Source of the DNA: Paenibacillus sp. FSL W8-0426
Lineage (GTDB): Bacteria; Bacillota; Bacilli; Paenibacillales; Paenibacillaceae
Reading direction: 5' to 3'
Length of the DNA stretch: 64,000 nucleotides
Assembly: GCF_037969725.1 (NCBI RefSeq)
Contig: NZ_CP150203.1
Span: forward strand, 5,996,501-6,060,500
The number at the start of each line of letters is the position of its first letter. Position 1 is the stretch's first letter. Below are positions 43,719 to 51,731 of the stretch, piece after piece. The notes beneath the pieces are model-generated. The model ran no database searches. It was not told the origin of the DNA and saw only the letters and a list, made by a program, of their open reading frames with translations. The translations under genes were made by a program, and so were the position numbers.

Positions 43719-43745
43719 CAAAAAAGCCGCGCAACGCACGCGACT
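43719..43745 (-). terminator. Terminator of the RpiR-family gene
   Basis: Minus-strand stem AGTCGCG / CGCGGCT followed by TTTTTTG, 41 bases after the stop codon. Confidence 0.8.
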
Positions 43746-43785
43746 TATGTCGATGCAAACATAAACATCTTTAATAGAGGCCCCG

Positions 43786-44619
43786 TTATCCTCTGGGCAA
43801 CCTGTCCGCATAACGGCTGCGCAGTTCGCCAAGCCGCTCCAACTGGGCTAACGCCTGTTCTTTCTGTTTCAATCCGACAGCGAGCACCATCTGTTCCATC
43901 AATAATAGCGGCGTGACCATGGAATGGAACTCCCCAAGCTCTCCCCGGCTGACATAGAACGAAATCGATGCCCCCATCCCGTATAACAAATCTTCCCTGT
44001 CTGTCACCAAAACGGCCTGGCTGCCCGTATTGATGGCGTAATCGAGAATCACCTCGGCTTCCGGAAGCAAGCGGGTAAAGCAGAGCAGCAGCACCACATC
44101 CTCCTTCTGCATATGCATCAGCGTTTCCAGCAATTCATGTCCGCCTCCTGCCAATCGGACAACGGTCATCCCGAATCTGGACAAACGGAAGGACAGCAGC
44201 TCAGCCAATCCTGCCGAAGGTCCTGGGGCATAGACATATACCCTTCTCGCTTCCGAGAAAAGAACGGCGGCCTGCTCCAGATCTCCGCTCTTCATGTGAG
44301 AGAGCGTTTCCTGCAAATGCGCGACGGATGCCTCCAACAATTGAACGGGCAGGCTGTCGGTGTCCATGCGGGATATCGTTTTATTCAGTTTGAGGGCGGG
44401 AGTGGTATCCTCCGAAGTCCGTAGACGGATCTTGAATGCTTTGGCATTGTCGTAGCCGACGGCACGCCAAAAACGGGATACCGTGGCGATGCTGGTTCCA
44501 AGCCTGTCCGCGATTTCCTGCTCGGTCATGAATAACATGTCCTCCGGGTGGCGCTCAATGAAATCGGCGATTTTTTGATGTCCTGGCGATAGCTGATCTT
44601 TATGGGCAAACAAGTTCAT
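43786..44619 (-). CDS. RpiR/MurR-family regulator with SIS domain
   Basis: Protein of 277 residues. The N-terminal RpiR helix-turn-helix (LSPGHQKIADFIERHPEDML, then EQEIADRLGTSIATVSRFWR) is followed by a SIS sugar-phosphate-binding domain (about 115-250: RVYVYAPGPSAGLAELLSFR, VVLLLCFTRLLPEAEVIL, AVLVTDRED). The frame is open upstream to 44667, but AAAGGAG ten bases before ATG 44619 fixes the start. It is divergent from the ECF transporter operon, with AT-rich dyads in between. The SIS domain implies a phosphorylated sugar or amino sugar effector. Confidence 0.9.
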   Translation of the reverse strand: MNLFAHKDQLSPGHQKIADFIERHPEDMLFMTEQEIADRLGTSIATVSRFWRAVGYDNAKAFKIRLRTSEDTTPALKLNKTISRMDTDSLPVQLLEASVAHLQETLSHMKSGDLEQAAVLFSEARRVYVYAPGPSAGLAELLSFRLSRFGMTVVRLAGGGHELLETLMHMQKEDVVLLLCFTRLLPEAEVILDYAINTGSQAVLVTDREDLLYGMGASISFYVSRGELGEFHSMVTPLLLMEQMVLAVGLKQKEQALAQLERLGELRSRYADRLPRG

Positions 44620-44702
44620 ATCCCTTGCACTCCTTTGAGGTCTCTGCAACCAGTATACCAGCAGCACGAAACGAAAGCGGTTTGTTTCTGTAATATTTTT
44701 TT

Positions 44703-44734
44703 CATTAATTATGTAATGTTGTAATAAAAATTAC
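44703..44734. promoter_or_regulatory. Candidate RpiR operator cluster
   Basis: Two AT-rich dyads: CATTA-N6-TAATG (44703-44718) and GTAAT-AAAA-ATTAC (44721-44734). The second is perfect and ends six bases before the -35 box of the ECF operon. Both lie in the divergent region between the RpiR-family gene and its putative target. Confidence 0.5.
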
Positions 44735-44740
44735 GTTTGA

Positions 44741-44769
44741 TTTACAAATCTCTTCTCCCCCGTTAATAT
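44741..44769 (+). promoter_or_regulatory. Sigma-A promoter of the ECF transporter operon
   Basis: -35 TTTACA (44741-44746), 17-base spacer, -10 TAATAT (44764-44769). Leader length to the ATG at 44830 is about 55 bases, too short for a large riboswitch. Confidence 0.65.
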
Positions 44770-44829
44770 TCCGGCTCTAGACTGTGGCTATGATCCACTG
44801 ATCGATAAACTTTTCGGGAGGTATGACCA

Positions 44830-45717
44830 ATGAAGAAGATGACTGAGCGTTATACGCTGACGTCTTCGCAGAAAATGATGGTGTTTGTGCTGTCCATGTC
44901 GCTGTACGGTTTGTCCAACATGTTCACCGAGTTGATTCCGAAATTGCAGCTGGGCCCCATCGAATTATCCGTAGAATATTTTGCGTTCATTCCGCTTACG
45001 CTGTGCATTTTGTTCCATCCGATGATTGCGGCCGTTGGCGCAGCCATGGGTGAGGTCATCTTTGGAGAATTAATGCTGGGGCAATTCGGGGGACTGGGCG
45101 AGCTGGAGAAGTTTATCACGTTCTCGTTTGCCATGTACGTCGCAGGCCGCATGGTGAGTGATCCCCGTAACCGCAGACAGGTTGGCGTCGCAGCGATGAC
45201 GGGTGTCATCATACACCAGTTTCTCAGCTCGTTGGTCGATATCGGAAAGGTATGGATCGGCGTGGAACAGCTTGAAGCCGTTCCCGGGCTCGCCGAGAGC
45301 ATCGTTGTTATTGAAGGCGTCGGGTTTCTGAATGACGTGTTGTTTTCGGGCATCCTGTTTGCCCTGCTGCCAACGCTCTACCTCGTTCCGATGCTGTATG
45401 GCAAAATCGAACCGCTGCTGGGCATCAAACCCCGCAATCCCGGCATGAAGTACGAAGGACTGGGCCTGTTCCGTCCAAAGCTTCTGTTGATCGGGCTGCT
45501 GCTGTTCCTGTTTGCCTTCGGGGCCGAGTCGCTATCCGAGATGGACATCAACTTCGCGGTATGGGAGACGGATTACGCGGACGAGTATGGCTCGGCCTCC
45601 ATCTGGATCAGCATTGGCGCTGCAGCCGTCATCGCGCTGATTACCCTGCTGTTCATGCGGGCCAGACGCGGGAAAAGCAAAGTCGCGCCAGGGACGGAGA
45701 ATCGTCCTTATGCGTAA
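44830..45717 (+). CDS. ECF transporter S-component-like membrane protein
   Basis: Protein of 295 residues with about six or seven hydrophobic helices. The first 200 residues have the look of an ECF substrate-binding S component: GPIELSVEYFAFIPLTLCIL, AAVGAAMGEVIFGELMLG and a C-terminal VGFLNDVLFSGILFALLP. The remaining 100 residues add two further helices (LLLIGLLLFLFAFGAESLSE and an end helix), so it is longer than usual S components of 180-200 residues. GGGAGG sits eight bases before ATG 44830. It is the first gene of an operon with fused ATPases and EcfT. The substrate is unknown. Confidence 0.75.
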   Translation: MKKMTERYTLTSSQKMMVFVLSMSLYGLSNMFTELIPKLQLGPIELSVEYFAFIPLTLCILFHPMIAAVGAAMGEVIFGELMLGQFGGLGELEKFITFSFAMYVAGRMVSDPRNRRQVGVAAMTGVIIHQFLSSLVDIGKVWIGVEQLEAVPGLAESIVVIEGVGFLNDVLFSGILFALLPTLYLVPMLYGKIEPLLGIKPRNPGMKYEGLGLFRPKLLLIGLLLFLFAFGAESLSEMDINFAVWETDYADEYGSASIWISIGAAAVIALITLLFMRARRGKSKVAPGTENRPYA

Positions 45718-47776
45718 ATTCATGTCATTCTGGAGCACAAAGAAACCCGGTGAGTGCTTGGAGGAGCTTCACTTCAAAACGGGGCCCCTTTCTGGCCAAA
45801 ACATCCATACCGACATCGAAAGGACTGCCCCGCGGAACGAGCCAAGCGAGTTTCTGGATGAAGGGGAGGTGCACTCTCACGAGGATATCCTTCCCTCCAG
45901 TGCCGTGGACGTTCGGAACGTAACCTTTACCTATCCCGGCTCTGCGGAGGCTGTCCTGAACGGACTGACACTTGAACTGGCACGGGGCAGCTTCACGGCT
46001 ATCATCGGAGGCAACGGATGCGGCAAATCCACCATGTGCAAGCTGTTCAACGGTCTGATTCCCCAATTCTATACGGGGGATTTCTCAGGAGAAGTCCATG
46101 TGCTTGGCATGCCGGTCGAAGGGCGGAACGTGGCCGAACTTTCCCGCAGCATCGGTTACGTTTATCAGGATTTCGATAATCAACTCGTACGTCCGACCGT
46201 AATGGATGAAGCCTGTTTTGCGCCGCTCAATTACGGTTTGCGCAACTACCGCGAACTCGGCGAACGCGCTCTCGCGATGTGCGGGCTCGAAGGAATCCAA
46301 GACCGTTACATCTGGGAACTGAGCGGCGGGCAAAAGCATCTGCTCGCTCTCGCTGGTGCACTTTCGATGGACCCGGAAATCCTGATCGTGGATGAACCGG
46401 TTTCCCAACTGGACCCGCAGCATGCCAAACAGATCTACGAGTGCCTGAAACGGCTGAACACCGATTATGGCAAAACGCTGATCGTTATTGAACATCATAC
46501 CGAGTTTATCGCGGATTTTTGCCATGATGTCGTGTTGATGGATCAGGGGCGTGCCTTATGGAAGCTGCCTGTTCAGAAGGGCCTTAACCGCGTAAGCGAT
46601 TTGGAGCGGCTGGGGATTCAGCCGCCGGATGTTACCCGGGCAGCTATGGCTGCCGCCAAAGTTGGCTTGACCGTAGAACCCGTTGGGACACCAGCGTGTG
46701 CCACCGTCGGTACGATACCAACTTCCTACTGGCAGAATGGAACGGCGCCGTTCCCTGTCACCGTGGAGGAGGCAGCCATTTACTTTGCCGAGCGGTACAT
46801 ACTGGAAGCCCGTGCTTCACGAACAACGCCGGACGAGGCGACCGCTTCCGACTTGTCCGGGCAGGCCAACCATCCCAAGGCGGATCGTGAAGGGTATGAT
46901 GCGTCCATAGCTCCACTGGTTCGCTTTAACGACACGCGTTTGCGATACAGGGGCCTTGGCAAACAGGAGCATGAGGTGCTTCGCGGCATAAATATTTCAT
47001 TGCATGAAGGAGAACGGGTCGCGCTCATCGGCAACAACGGTGCAGGGAAATCCTCTCTCCTGAAATTGATTGCGGGTATTCATCTGCCCCAGGAAGGCAG
47101 CGTGACTGTGCTGGGGGAAAAGACGAATCGCTCTTCCATGGAACATCTAGCGGGAAAAGTGGCTTACATCTTCCAACAGTCGGCCGAGATGTTCATTCAG
47201 GACAGCGTCCGCAAGGAGGTCGGCTACTACTTGAAGGCTCGCGGCATGAAAGATGCCGATTCACGTATTGCCCATATGCTCGATCGGTTTCGACTGATTG
47301 ATCTGCAGGATCGCGATGCGCGCCTGCTTAGCGGCGGACAGCAGCGCCGCGTCACCTTGGCCATCGGTGCAGCGATGCACCCCCGCCTGATGCTGCTGGA
47401 CGAACCCACCGCCAATTTGGACATGGCTACACGCGAGGAACTGATTGGGGTGCTCGCCGAGCTGGATGAGCATGTGCGAACCACGGTCATCGCCACGCAT
47501 GACATGCAGCTGGTCACCCAATGGGCCAGCCGCGTCATTGTGCTGCACAATGGACGAGTCGAAGCGGATGGAACGCCTGCCGACATTTTCTCCGATGCAG
47601 CGCTGCTTCGCCGGGCCGGTCTGGCGCTTACCCAAATTATGGAGCTGTCGCACCGCCTGAACATGCCTGGGCTTTGTCCAACGGCAGAGGCTTTTGCTGC
47701 CCGGCTGCTGCCATTGAACCATGCTGAACCGCTGAAAAAGGAGGCACATCATGCAGCTTGTCCGCAACTGGCTTGA
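45710..47776 (+). CDS. Fused ECF transporter ATPase (EcfA-EcfA')
   Basis: Protein of 688 residues with two ABC ATPase domains, as in YkoD. Domain 1 (about 65-285) has Walker A GGNGCGKST, signature LSGGQKH and Walker B ILIVDEPVSQLD. Domain 2 (about 400-650) has GNNGAGKSS, LLSGGQQRR and LMLLDEPTANLD. A linker of about 115 residues between them and an N-terminal extension of about 65 residues are not recognised. The ATG overlaps the S-component stop by eight bases, and the 3' end overlaps ecfT by 26 bases, so all three are translationally coupled. Confidence 0.92.
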   Translation: MRKFMSFWSTKKPGECLEELHFKTGPLSGQNIHTDIERTAPRNEPSEFLDEGEVHSHEDILPSSAVDVRNVTFTYPGSAEAVLNGLTLELARGSFTAIIGGNGCGKSTMCKLFNGLIPQFYTGDFSGEVHVLGMPVEGRNVAELSRSIGYVYQDFDNQLVRPTVMDEACFAPLNYGLRNYRELGERALAMCGLEGIQDRYIWELSGGQKHLLALAGALSMDPEILIVDEPVSQLDPQHAKQIYECLKRLNTDYGKTLIVIEHHTEFIADFCHDVVLMDQGRALWKLPVQKGLNRVSDLERLGIQPPDVTRAAMAAAKVGLTVEPVGTPACATVGTIPTSYWQNGTAPFPVTVEEAAIYFAERYILEARASRTTPDEATASDLSGQANHPKADREGYDASIAPLVRFNDTRLRYRGLGKQEHEVLRGINISLHEGERVALIGNNGAGKSSLLKLIAGIHLPQEGSVTVLGEKTNRSSMEHLAGKVAYIFQQSAEMFIQDSVRKEVGYYLKARGMKDADSRIAHMLDRFRLIDLQDRDARLLSGGQQRRVTLAIGAAMHPRLMLLDEPTANLDMATREELIGVLAELDEHVRTTVIATHDMQLVTQWASRVIVLHNGRVEADGTPADIFSDAALLRRAGLALTQIMELSHRLNMPGLCPTAEAFAARLLPLNHAEPLKKEAHHAACPQLA

Positions 47777-48578
47777 TAAAATTTCAATCGAACGCATTCA
47801 ACTGGAGTTAATGAATACCGTATATGGAAGCGGGCATGCGAGCCTTTCGCGGCTTGACCCGCGGGTAATGCTGATCTGGTACCTTTTCTTTGCCATCGCG
47901 CCCTGGTTCATCCATAACGGAACGGTGCTGCTCGGATTGTTCCTGTTGATGGTCACCACGACCATTCTGTCTAGGGCAGCCATCTTTATCATCATCATTC
48001 TATGTCTTGGCCTGATTGGTCAGGTCGGCTGGATGTTCGTCATTTCACTGTTCTTTGGCGGGAGCCTGGAATCGGCGCTTCCTTTATTGCTGTTGACGCT
48101 GAAATTGTCCATCGTTTCGCTCGCCAGCATTACGGTGTTCTCGGGTATGGACCCCGAACGCATCGGGGACGGGCTGCTCGCGCTGGGCATGCCGGCCGCG
48201 TTTTCCTTCAGCATGTCGTACGCCTATCGCATCCTGCCTGTATTGTTCGGGGAGTTCCGCAACATCATGTTGTCCTACAAGCTGCGCGGCCTGGCGCCAC
48301 CGAAACATGGCTGGTTTTATTGGAGATCGGTCGTTTATTACATGAAACTGCTGATGTTCTCCTTTTTCCCATTAATGCTGGCCACCGCCAAACGTTCGCG
48401 CACTACCGTTGAAGCATTGGAAACGCGCGGTTTCTCCTACGGGATGAACAACCCCGCGTCCAAACGGCTGAAGCTGGCCCACCTGCACATCGCCCCCCGC
48501 GATATTGCGTTCCTGACCGGGTCGGCGCTGTATGTGGCGCTGCTCTTCTGGGCTGGCAGACAGTATAACATTTTATAA
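47751..48578 (+). CDS. ECF transporter transmembrane component EcfT
   Basis: Membrane coupling protein of 275 residues. The N-terminal GHASLSRLDPRVMLIWYLFF and four or five helices are followed by the cytosolic coupling helices, with the two X-R-G motifs as YKLRGLAP and ALETRGFSYG. These helices bind the ATPase grooves. AAGGAGG sits six bases before ATG 47751, inside the preceding gene. It is related to YkoC/CbiQ-type proteins. Confidence 0.92.
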   Translation: MQLVRNWLDKISIERIQLELMNTVYGSGHASLSRLDPRVMLIWYLFFAIAPWFIHNGTVLLGLFLLMVTTTILSRAAIFIIIILCLGLIGQVGWMFVISLFFGGSLESALPLLLLTLKLSIVSLASITVFSGMDPERIGDGLLALGMPAAFSFSMSYAYRILPVLFGEFRNIMLSYKLRGLAPPKHGWFYWRSVVYYMKLLMFSFFPLMLATAKRSRTTVEALETRGFSYGMNNPASKRLKLAHLHIAPRDIAFLTGSALYVALLFWAGRQYNIL

Positions 48579-48646
48579 TTGTTTATAGAAACCGTTAATC
48601 AATCACACTAGGTCACTGCGAGTGCAGTACCATTTTTCCGATCGCT

Positions 48647-48700
48647 CTTATCCCCAGATTTTTCGATTCCCCTTTTTGTAGGGGAAAATCCGGTGATAAG
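48647..48700. other. 54-base long imperfect hairpin between ecfT and the PHP gene
   Basis: Nested arms CTTATC / GATAAG, CC-GATTT / AAATC-GG and CCCCT / AGGGG fold the segment onto itself. No T run follows, so it is not a simple terminator. It lies in a 288-base gap that has no gene and also holds a weaker hairpin (GCGCACG ... CGTGTGC, then ATATTTTTG, about 48741-48796). Possible roles are a leader control element or an mRNA-processing structure. Confidence 0.5.
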
Positions 48701-48866
48701 CCTATGCTTCCGATGCAGCCTTCTTTCAGAAAGCTTTTAGCGCACGCTTCGCTTCTACAGATCGGTTCTGCCTCTCCGTTAACGTGTGCATATTTTTGCG
48801 GCTTCTAAAAAATCAGAAAATTCATTACATCAATCATTCACGGTATGAAAGGAAGTGCCTTGCCTC

Positions 48867-49646
48867 ATGCGCATTGACCTGCACACTCACGGCAAATTAT
48901 CCAAAAACTCTGATTTCTCCGTCGATTATTTCACGGAAATGGTTCATGAAGCCAGAACGAACGGACTTGACGCGCTCGCGCTGACCGAGCATTTCAATAC
49001 CCGCCATTTCTATGATGTCTACGAAAATCTGGATCGACTCTACCCGTACAATGGGGAATATTACGATGCAGACGGGCTGCGCATCTTTCCCGGCATGGAA
49101 GTGGACATCGCGGAAACCGGACATATTCTGCTCATCGGCCAAAAGGAACATATTCTCGCCGTGCGCGGCGCATTGGAAAACTATACGGCCAAAGGGTCAT
49201 TCATTCCTTTTGCCGACCTGCTCGACCTGGCCGAAGCCCGGCCCCTGCTGAAAATCGGGGCGCATCCGTTCCGAGAGTCCACCCCGCTGCATTCACTGGA
49301 TCGTGCGTTGCTTGCACGCCTGGATGCCTTTGACCTGAACGCCAAGGACATGTACAAAGTCGGCATCCAGGCCACTCGCGATCAAGTCGGGCAATTCGCC
49401 GAATCGCTTGGCAAACCGGTAACGGCCGGCAGCGACACCCATCAATGCCTGCAATACGGCAGTGTATTTAATGTGCTGAATCGTTCCGCCGGCTCAAACG
49501 CCGAGCTGAAGGAACTGATTTTGGCAGGGGCCTATTCGATTGAAATCTCCGACGATCTGCTGCTTCGCGTCAAAGCTTCCGTCATGCTCAAAAAGCTGAT
49601 GAAACGCCTTGCCAAGCTGGAAGCAGCCCGTTTCCAGGAGGCTTAA
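48867..49646 (+). CDS. PHP-domain phosphoesterase-like protein
   Basis: Protein of 259 residues of the polymerase and histidinol phosphatase fold. Metal-binding motifs are visible in order: RIDLHTHGKLSKNSDFS at the N-terminus, ALTEHFNT, PGMEVDIAE, KIGAHPFRES and TAGSDTHQ near the end. These give the His/Asp/Glu set for a multi-metal centre. ATG 48867 is preceded by AAAGGAAG at eleven bases. It follows the ECF operon on the same strand after 288 bases and has its own terminator. The substrate is probably a phosphorylated small molecule, but this is unproven. Confidence 0.88.
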   Translation: MRIDLHTHGKLSKNSDFSVDYFTEMVHEARTNGLDALALTEHFNTRHFYDVYENLDRLYPYNGEYYDADGLRIFPGMEVDIAETGHILLIGQKEHILAVRGALENYTAKGSFIPFADLLDLAEARPLLKIGAHPFRESTPLHSLDRALLARLDAFDLNAKDMYKVGIQATRDQVGQFAESLGKPVTAGSDTHQCLQYGSVFNVLNRSAGSNAELKELILAGAYSIEISDDLLLRVKASVMLKKLMKRLAKLEAARFQEA

Positions 49647-49700
49647 TTCTCTGAATCGCTCATGACAGTAACGGGAACAGGATACAAAGACACCGTATTT

Positions 49701-49738
49701 AAAGGATGTGCTCCCTTGAGCATATCCTTTTTCACTTT
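49701..49738 (+). terminator. Terminator of the PHP gene
   Basis: Stem AAAGGATGTGCTC / GAGCATATCCTTT with a four-base loop, then TTCACTTTT. It lies 54 bases after the stop. Confidence 0.85.
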
Positions 49739-49776
49739 TGTCACGCCGGGCGAGCTAATCTTTTGTTGCTTTGGTT

Positions 49777-50346
49777 TTAATTTTGTAGTGCCCGCCGCGT
49801 ATCCAAGGTTAAGAGGTAATTGTACTTAGTGGCATGTTTGATTTCATCCGTAATGATCTCAAACAGCATATCTCTGTAGTAACGGTCTGGAAGCCCTGCC
49901 CGAATATCCCGATAGCGTTCCACCGCAGCCAGCTCTCCAAAGAGCGCCTTGCGGACCCCGTCAATGTACGACGCCGGCTTCTCGAACGGCACGCTTTCAG
50001 GCGCGGCGATGACCCGGCCCGTAAAATGCTGATAAATCTGGCGGAACATGCGGTTATGCTTGCGTTCGTCGTCGCGAATGCTCTCGATGATTTCCTTTTC
50101 CTCATCCGAAGGAGCGACCGAGATCAGGTAATCGTAGAACATTTCGTCCTCTTTCTCACCCTCGACCGCTTTTTGGATCAACGCCAGTGCCTCTTCCAAC
50201 GTTTTGTAGGACGACGCCGTTTCCTGCCGCATATCGCCATAATAGGCGTAACCATAGTAAGCTTGGGCAGGGTAACCATAAGGATAAGAGGTGTAAGACA
50301 AATGCGCAGCATAATAAGGATAAAACTCGTTGTTCAGATGACTCAT
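49777..50346 (-). CDS. Ferritin-like protein with tyrosine-rich N-terminus
   Basis: Protein of 189 residues. The first 40 residues are strikingly rich in Tyr and Pro/Gly/Ala (YPYYAAHLSYTSYPYGYPAQ, then AYYGYAYYGD). The rest is a ferritin-like four-helix domain with the two di-iron motifs: E-EDEMFYDYL then RDDERKHNRMF, and GELAAVERYRD then ITDEIKHATKYN. Tyr-rich tails of this type occur in spore coat proteins and can be cross-linked, so a spore-surface location is an inference. GAAGGGAG precedes ATG 50346. It is monocistronic. Confidence 0.8.
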   Translation of the reverse strand: MSHLNNEFYPYYAAHLSYTSYPYGYPAQAYYGYAYYGDMRQETASSYKTLEEALALIQKAVEGEKEDEMFYDYLISVAPSDEEKEIIESIRDDERKHNRMFRQIYQHFTGRVIAAPESVPFEKPASYIDGVRKALFGELAAVERYRDIRAGLPDRYYRDMLFEIITDEIKHATKYNYLLTLDTRRALQN

Positions 50347-50500
50347 AAGCTCTCCCTTCGAAAACAGGATATTTATTCCATAGCCTATTATCCGTCCCGC
50401 CGAATGGTATCATGTCCCCTGCCGTTAAAACGATGAAATATTGGCCTGGGAATATATGCTACAATGAATGTAGAGTTATAATCTCAAAGGAGGCTTTGAC

Positions 50501-51028
50501 ATGATTGAAAGACCGACCACAGAGGAATATGCCGCTTTTTATGAAGGGTACATCCGACTTGTTCCTGAAGGCGACGTGATCGAGCTGCTGGAGAAACAAG
50601 CGAACACCGTACAAGCCTTGCTCTCCTCCTTGACGGAGGAACAAGGTGATTACCGTTACGCCGAAGGCAAATGGAGCGTGAAAGAGGTCATCGGCCACCT
50701 TGTGGACAACGAACGCATTATGAGCAACCGTTTGCTCCGCATCGCCAGAGGCGACGTCACGCCCCATCCGGGTTACGATCAGGACGTGCTCATGCAGAGC
50801 CATCCTTTCGACACGTACACGTTGACGGATCTAAGCGAAGAATATGCCGCTGTACGGCGCTCAACGATCCTCATGCTCCGTCACCTCACACCGGAAGCCT
50901 GGCTGCGTAAAGGCATCGTCAGCGATAATACGGCCTCGGCCCGGTCCATCGCCTTCGTCTTGGTTGGCCATGAGCTGCACCACTTGTCGGTGCTTCGCGA
51001 TCGGTATTCGGTCGATTTGAAATTATAG
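50501..51028 (+). CDS. DinB-family protein
   Basis: Protein of 175 residues with the DinB four-helix pattern and its three-histidine metal site: His in VIGHLVDNERIMSNRL and the HxxxHH group in VLVGHELHHLSVLRDRY. AAAGGAGG sits seven bases before ATG 50501. It stands alone with its own terminator. It is more canonical than the DinB-like protein at 6086-6748. The function is unknown; some family members are metal-dependent thiol transferases. Confidence 0.88.
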   Translation: MIERPTTEEYAAFYEGYIRLVPEGDVIELLEKQANTVQALLSSLTEEQGDYRYAEGKWSVKEVIGHLVDNERIMSNRLLRIARGDVTPHPGYDQDVLMQSHPFDTYTLTDLSEEYAAVRRSTILMLRHLTPEAWLRKGIVSDNTASARSIAFVLVGHELHHLSVLRDRYSVDLKL

Positions 51029-51066
51029 TTGGGGTTCACAACATATTGGAATAACAAAACAAATAA

Positions 51067-51145
51067 ACACCAGCTTTTGAAAGACATTCCCTTGGGTAGA
51101 TCACTCGATCTGCCGGGGACGTCGTTCATTGAGCCGGTGTTTTTT
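51067..51145 (+). terminator. Terminator of the DinB gene
   Basis: Outer stem ACACCAGCT / AGCCGGTGT followed by TTTTTT, with an internal GATC-ACTC-GATC hairpin. The long stem-loop begins 38 bases after the stop. Confidence 0.8.
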
Positions 51146-51207
51146 ATGGGCATGATCGTCATTTCTTGTTCGCCAAAATTGCTGCAAGACGAACTGCTGT
51201 ATAGAGT

Positions 51208-51449
51208 TCAGACATCCTCGAACCAGCCGGTCGTCTGCCTCTTCGCGTAATTCGCCAGAAAATCAAGCCCTCTCGCATCGTCGTTCAGGCAAAACGCTGT
51301 ACTGTACCCTTCCGGATTATCCCGCCTTGGGCGAATTGTTCCCGCCCTTCGATGCCAAGTTCATGCAGCGTCTCCAAACCATCCGTTATAAAGCCCGGCG
51401 CGGCAACGAACGGCCGTTTGACCCCTGCTTCGATAATGCCGCAGCTCAT
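51208..51449 (-). pseudogene. Ferrochelatase-like C-terminal remnant
   Basis: About 80 codons resembling the end of a ferrochelatase (HemH). The upstream frame reads VKRPFVAAPGFITDGLETLH then ELGIEGREQFAQGG. After a one-base shift near 51320-51330 the other frame continues as PEGYSTAFCLNDDARGLDFL to a TGA at 51208. The N-terminal three quarters, including the active-site histidine region, is absent. The sequence is nearer to the Gram-negative/actinobacterial PGFxxDxLETL pattern than to the usual Bacillales enzyme, so it may be a relic of a transferred gene. Confidence 0.65.
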
Positions 51450-51662
51450 CCGCCGTGGATGGCCTGATCCGTCTTAAATGCATGGCTATCATCCAATTTT
51501 TTGGATTTCATTTACTTCACCGTATGGTATCACAAGAACATAATCTACTCCAAGGACAAAAAAAACGACTTGTTGACGCTGATTTAACGATTTGCAGAAC
51601 TTCGGATGGAGATCTGGCAAGCATTCCATTGGTTTGTTATAGAACACTGCTGCATCAGAAAC
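51450..51662. other. Gap between the HemH remnant and the glmS terminator
   Basis: No intact gene. A minus-strand frame at 51489-51689 could encode a 66-residue peptide ending LGVDYVLVIPYGEVNEIQKI, but it has no convincing ribosome binding site and its first codons lie in the glmS terminator. It may be another gene relic. Confidence 0.4.
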
Positions 51663-51701
51663 AAAAAAGTCCTGATGACATGACGTCATCAGGACTTTTT
51701 T
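51663..51701 (-). terminator. Terminator of glmS (bidirectional form)
   Basis: Perfect stem AAAAAAGTCCTGATGAC / GTCATCAGGACTTTTTT with a short loop, T runs on both strands. It starts 31 bases after the glmS stop. Confidence 0.92.
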
Positions 51702-51731
51702 AGTACCATAGCTTGCTCGTTTTCTTGCTCC

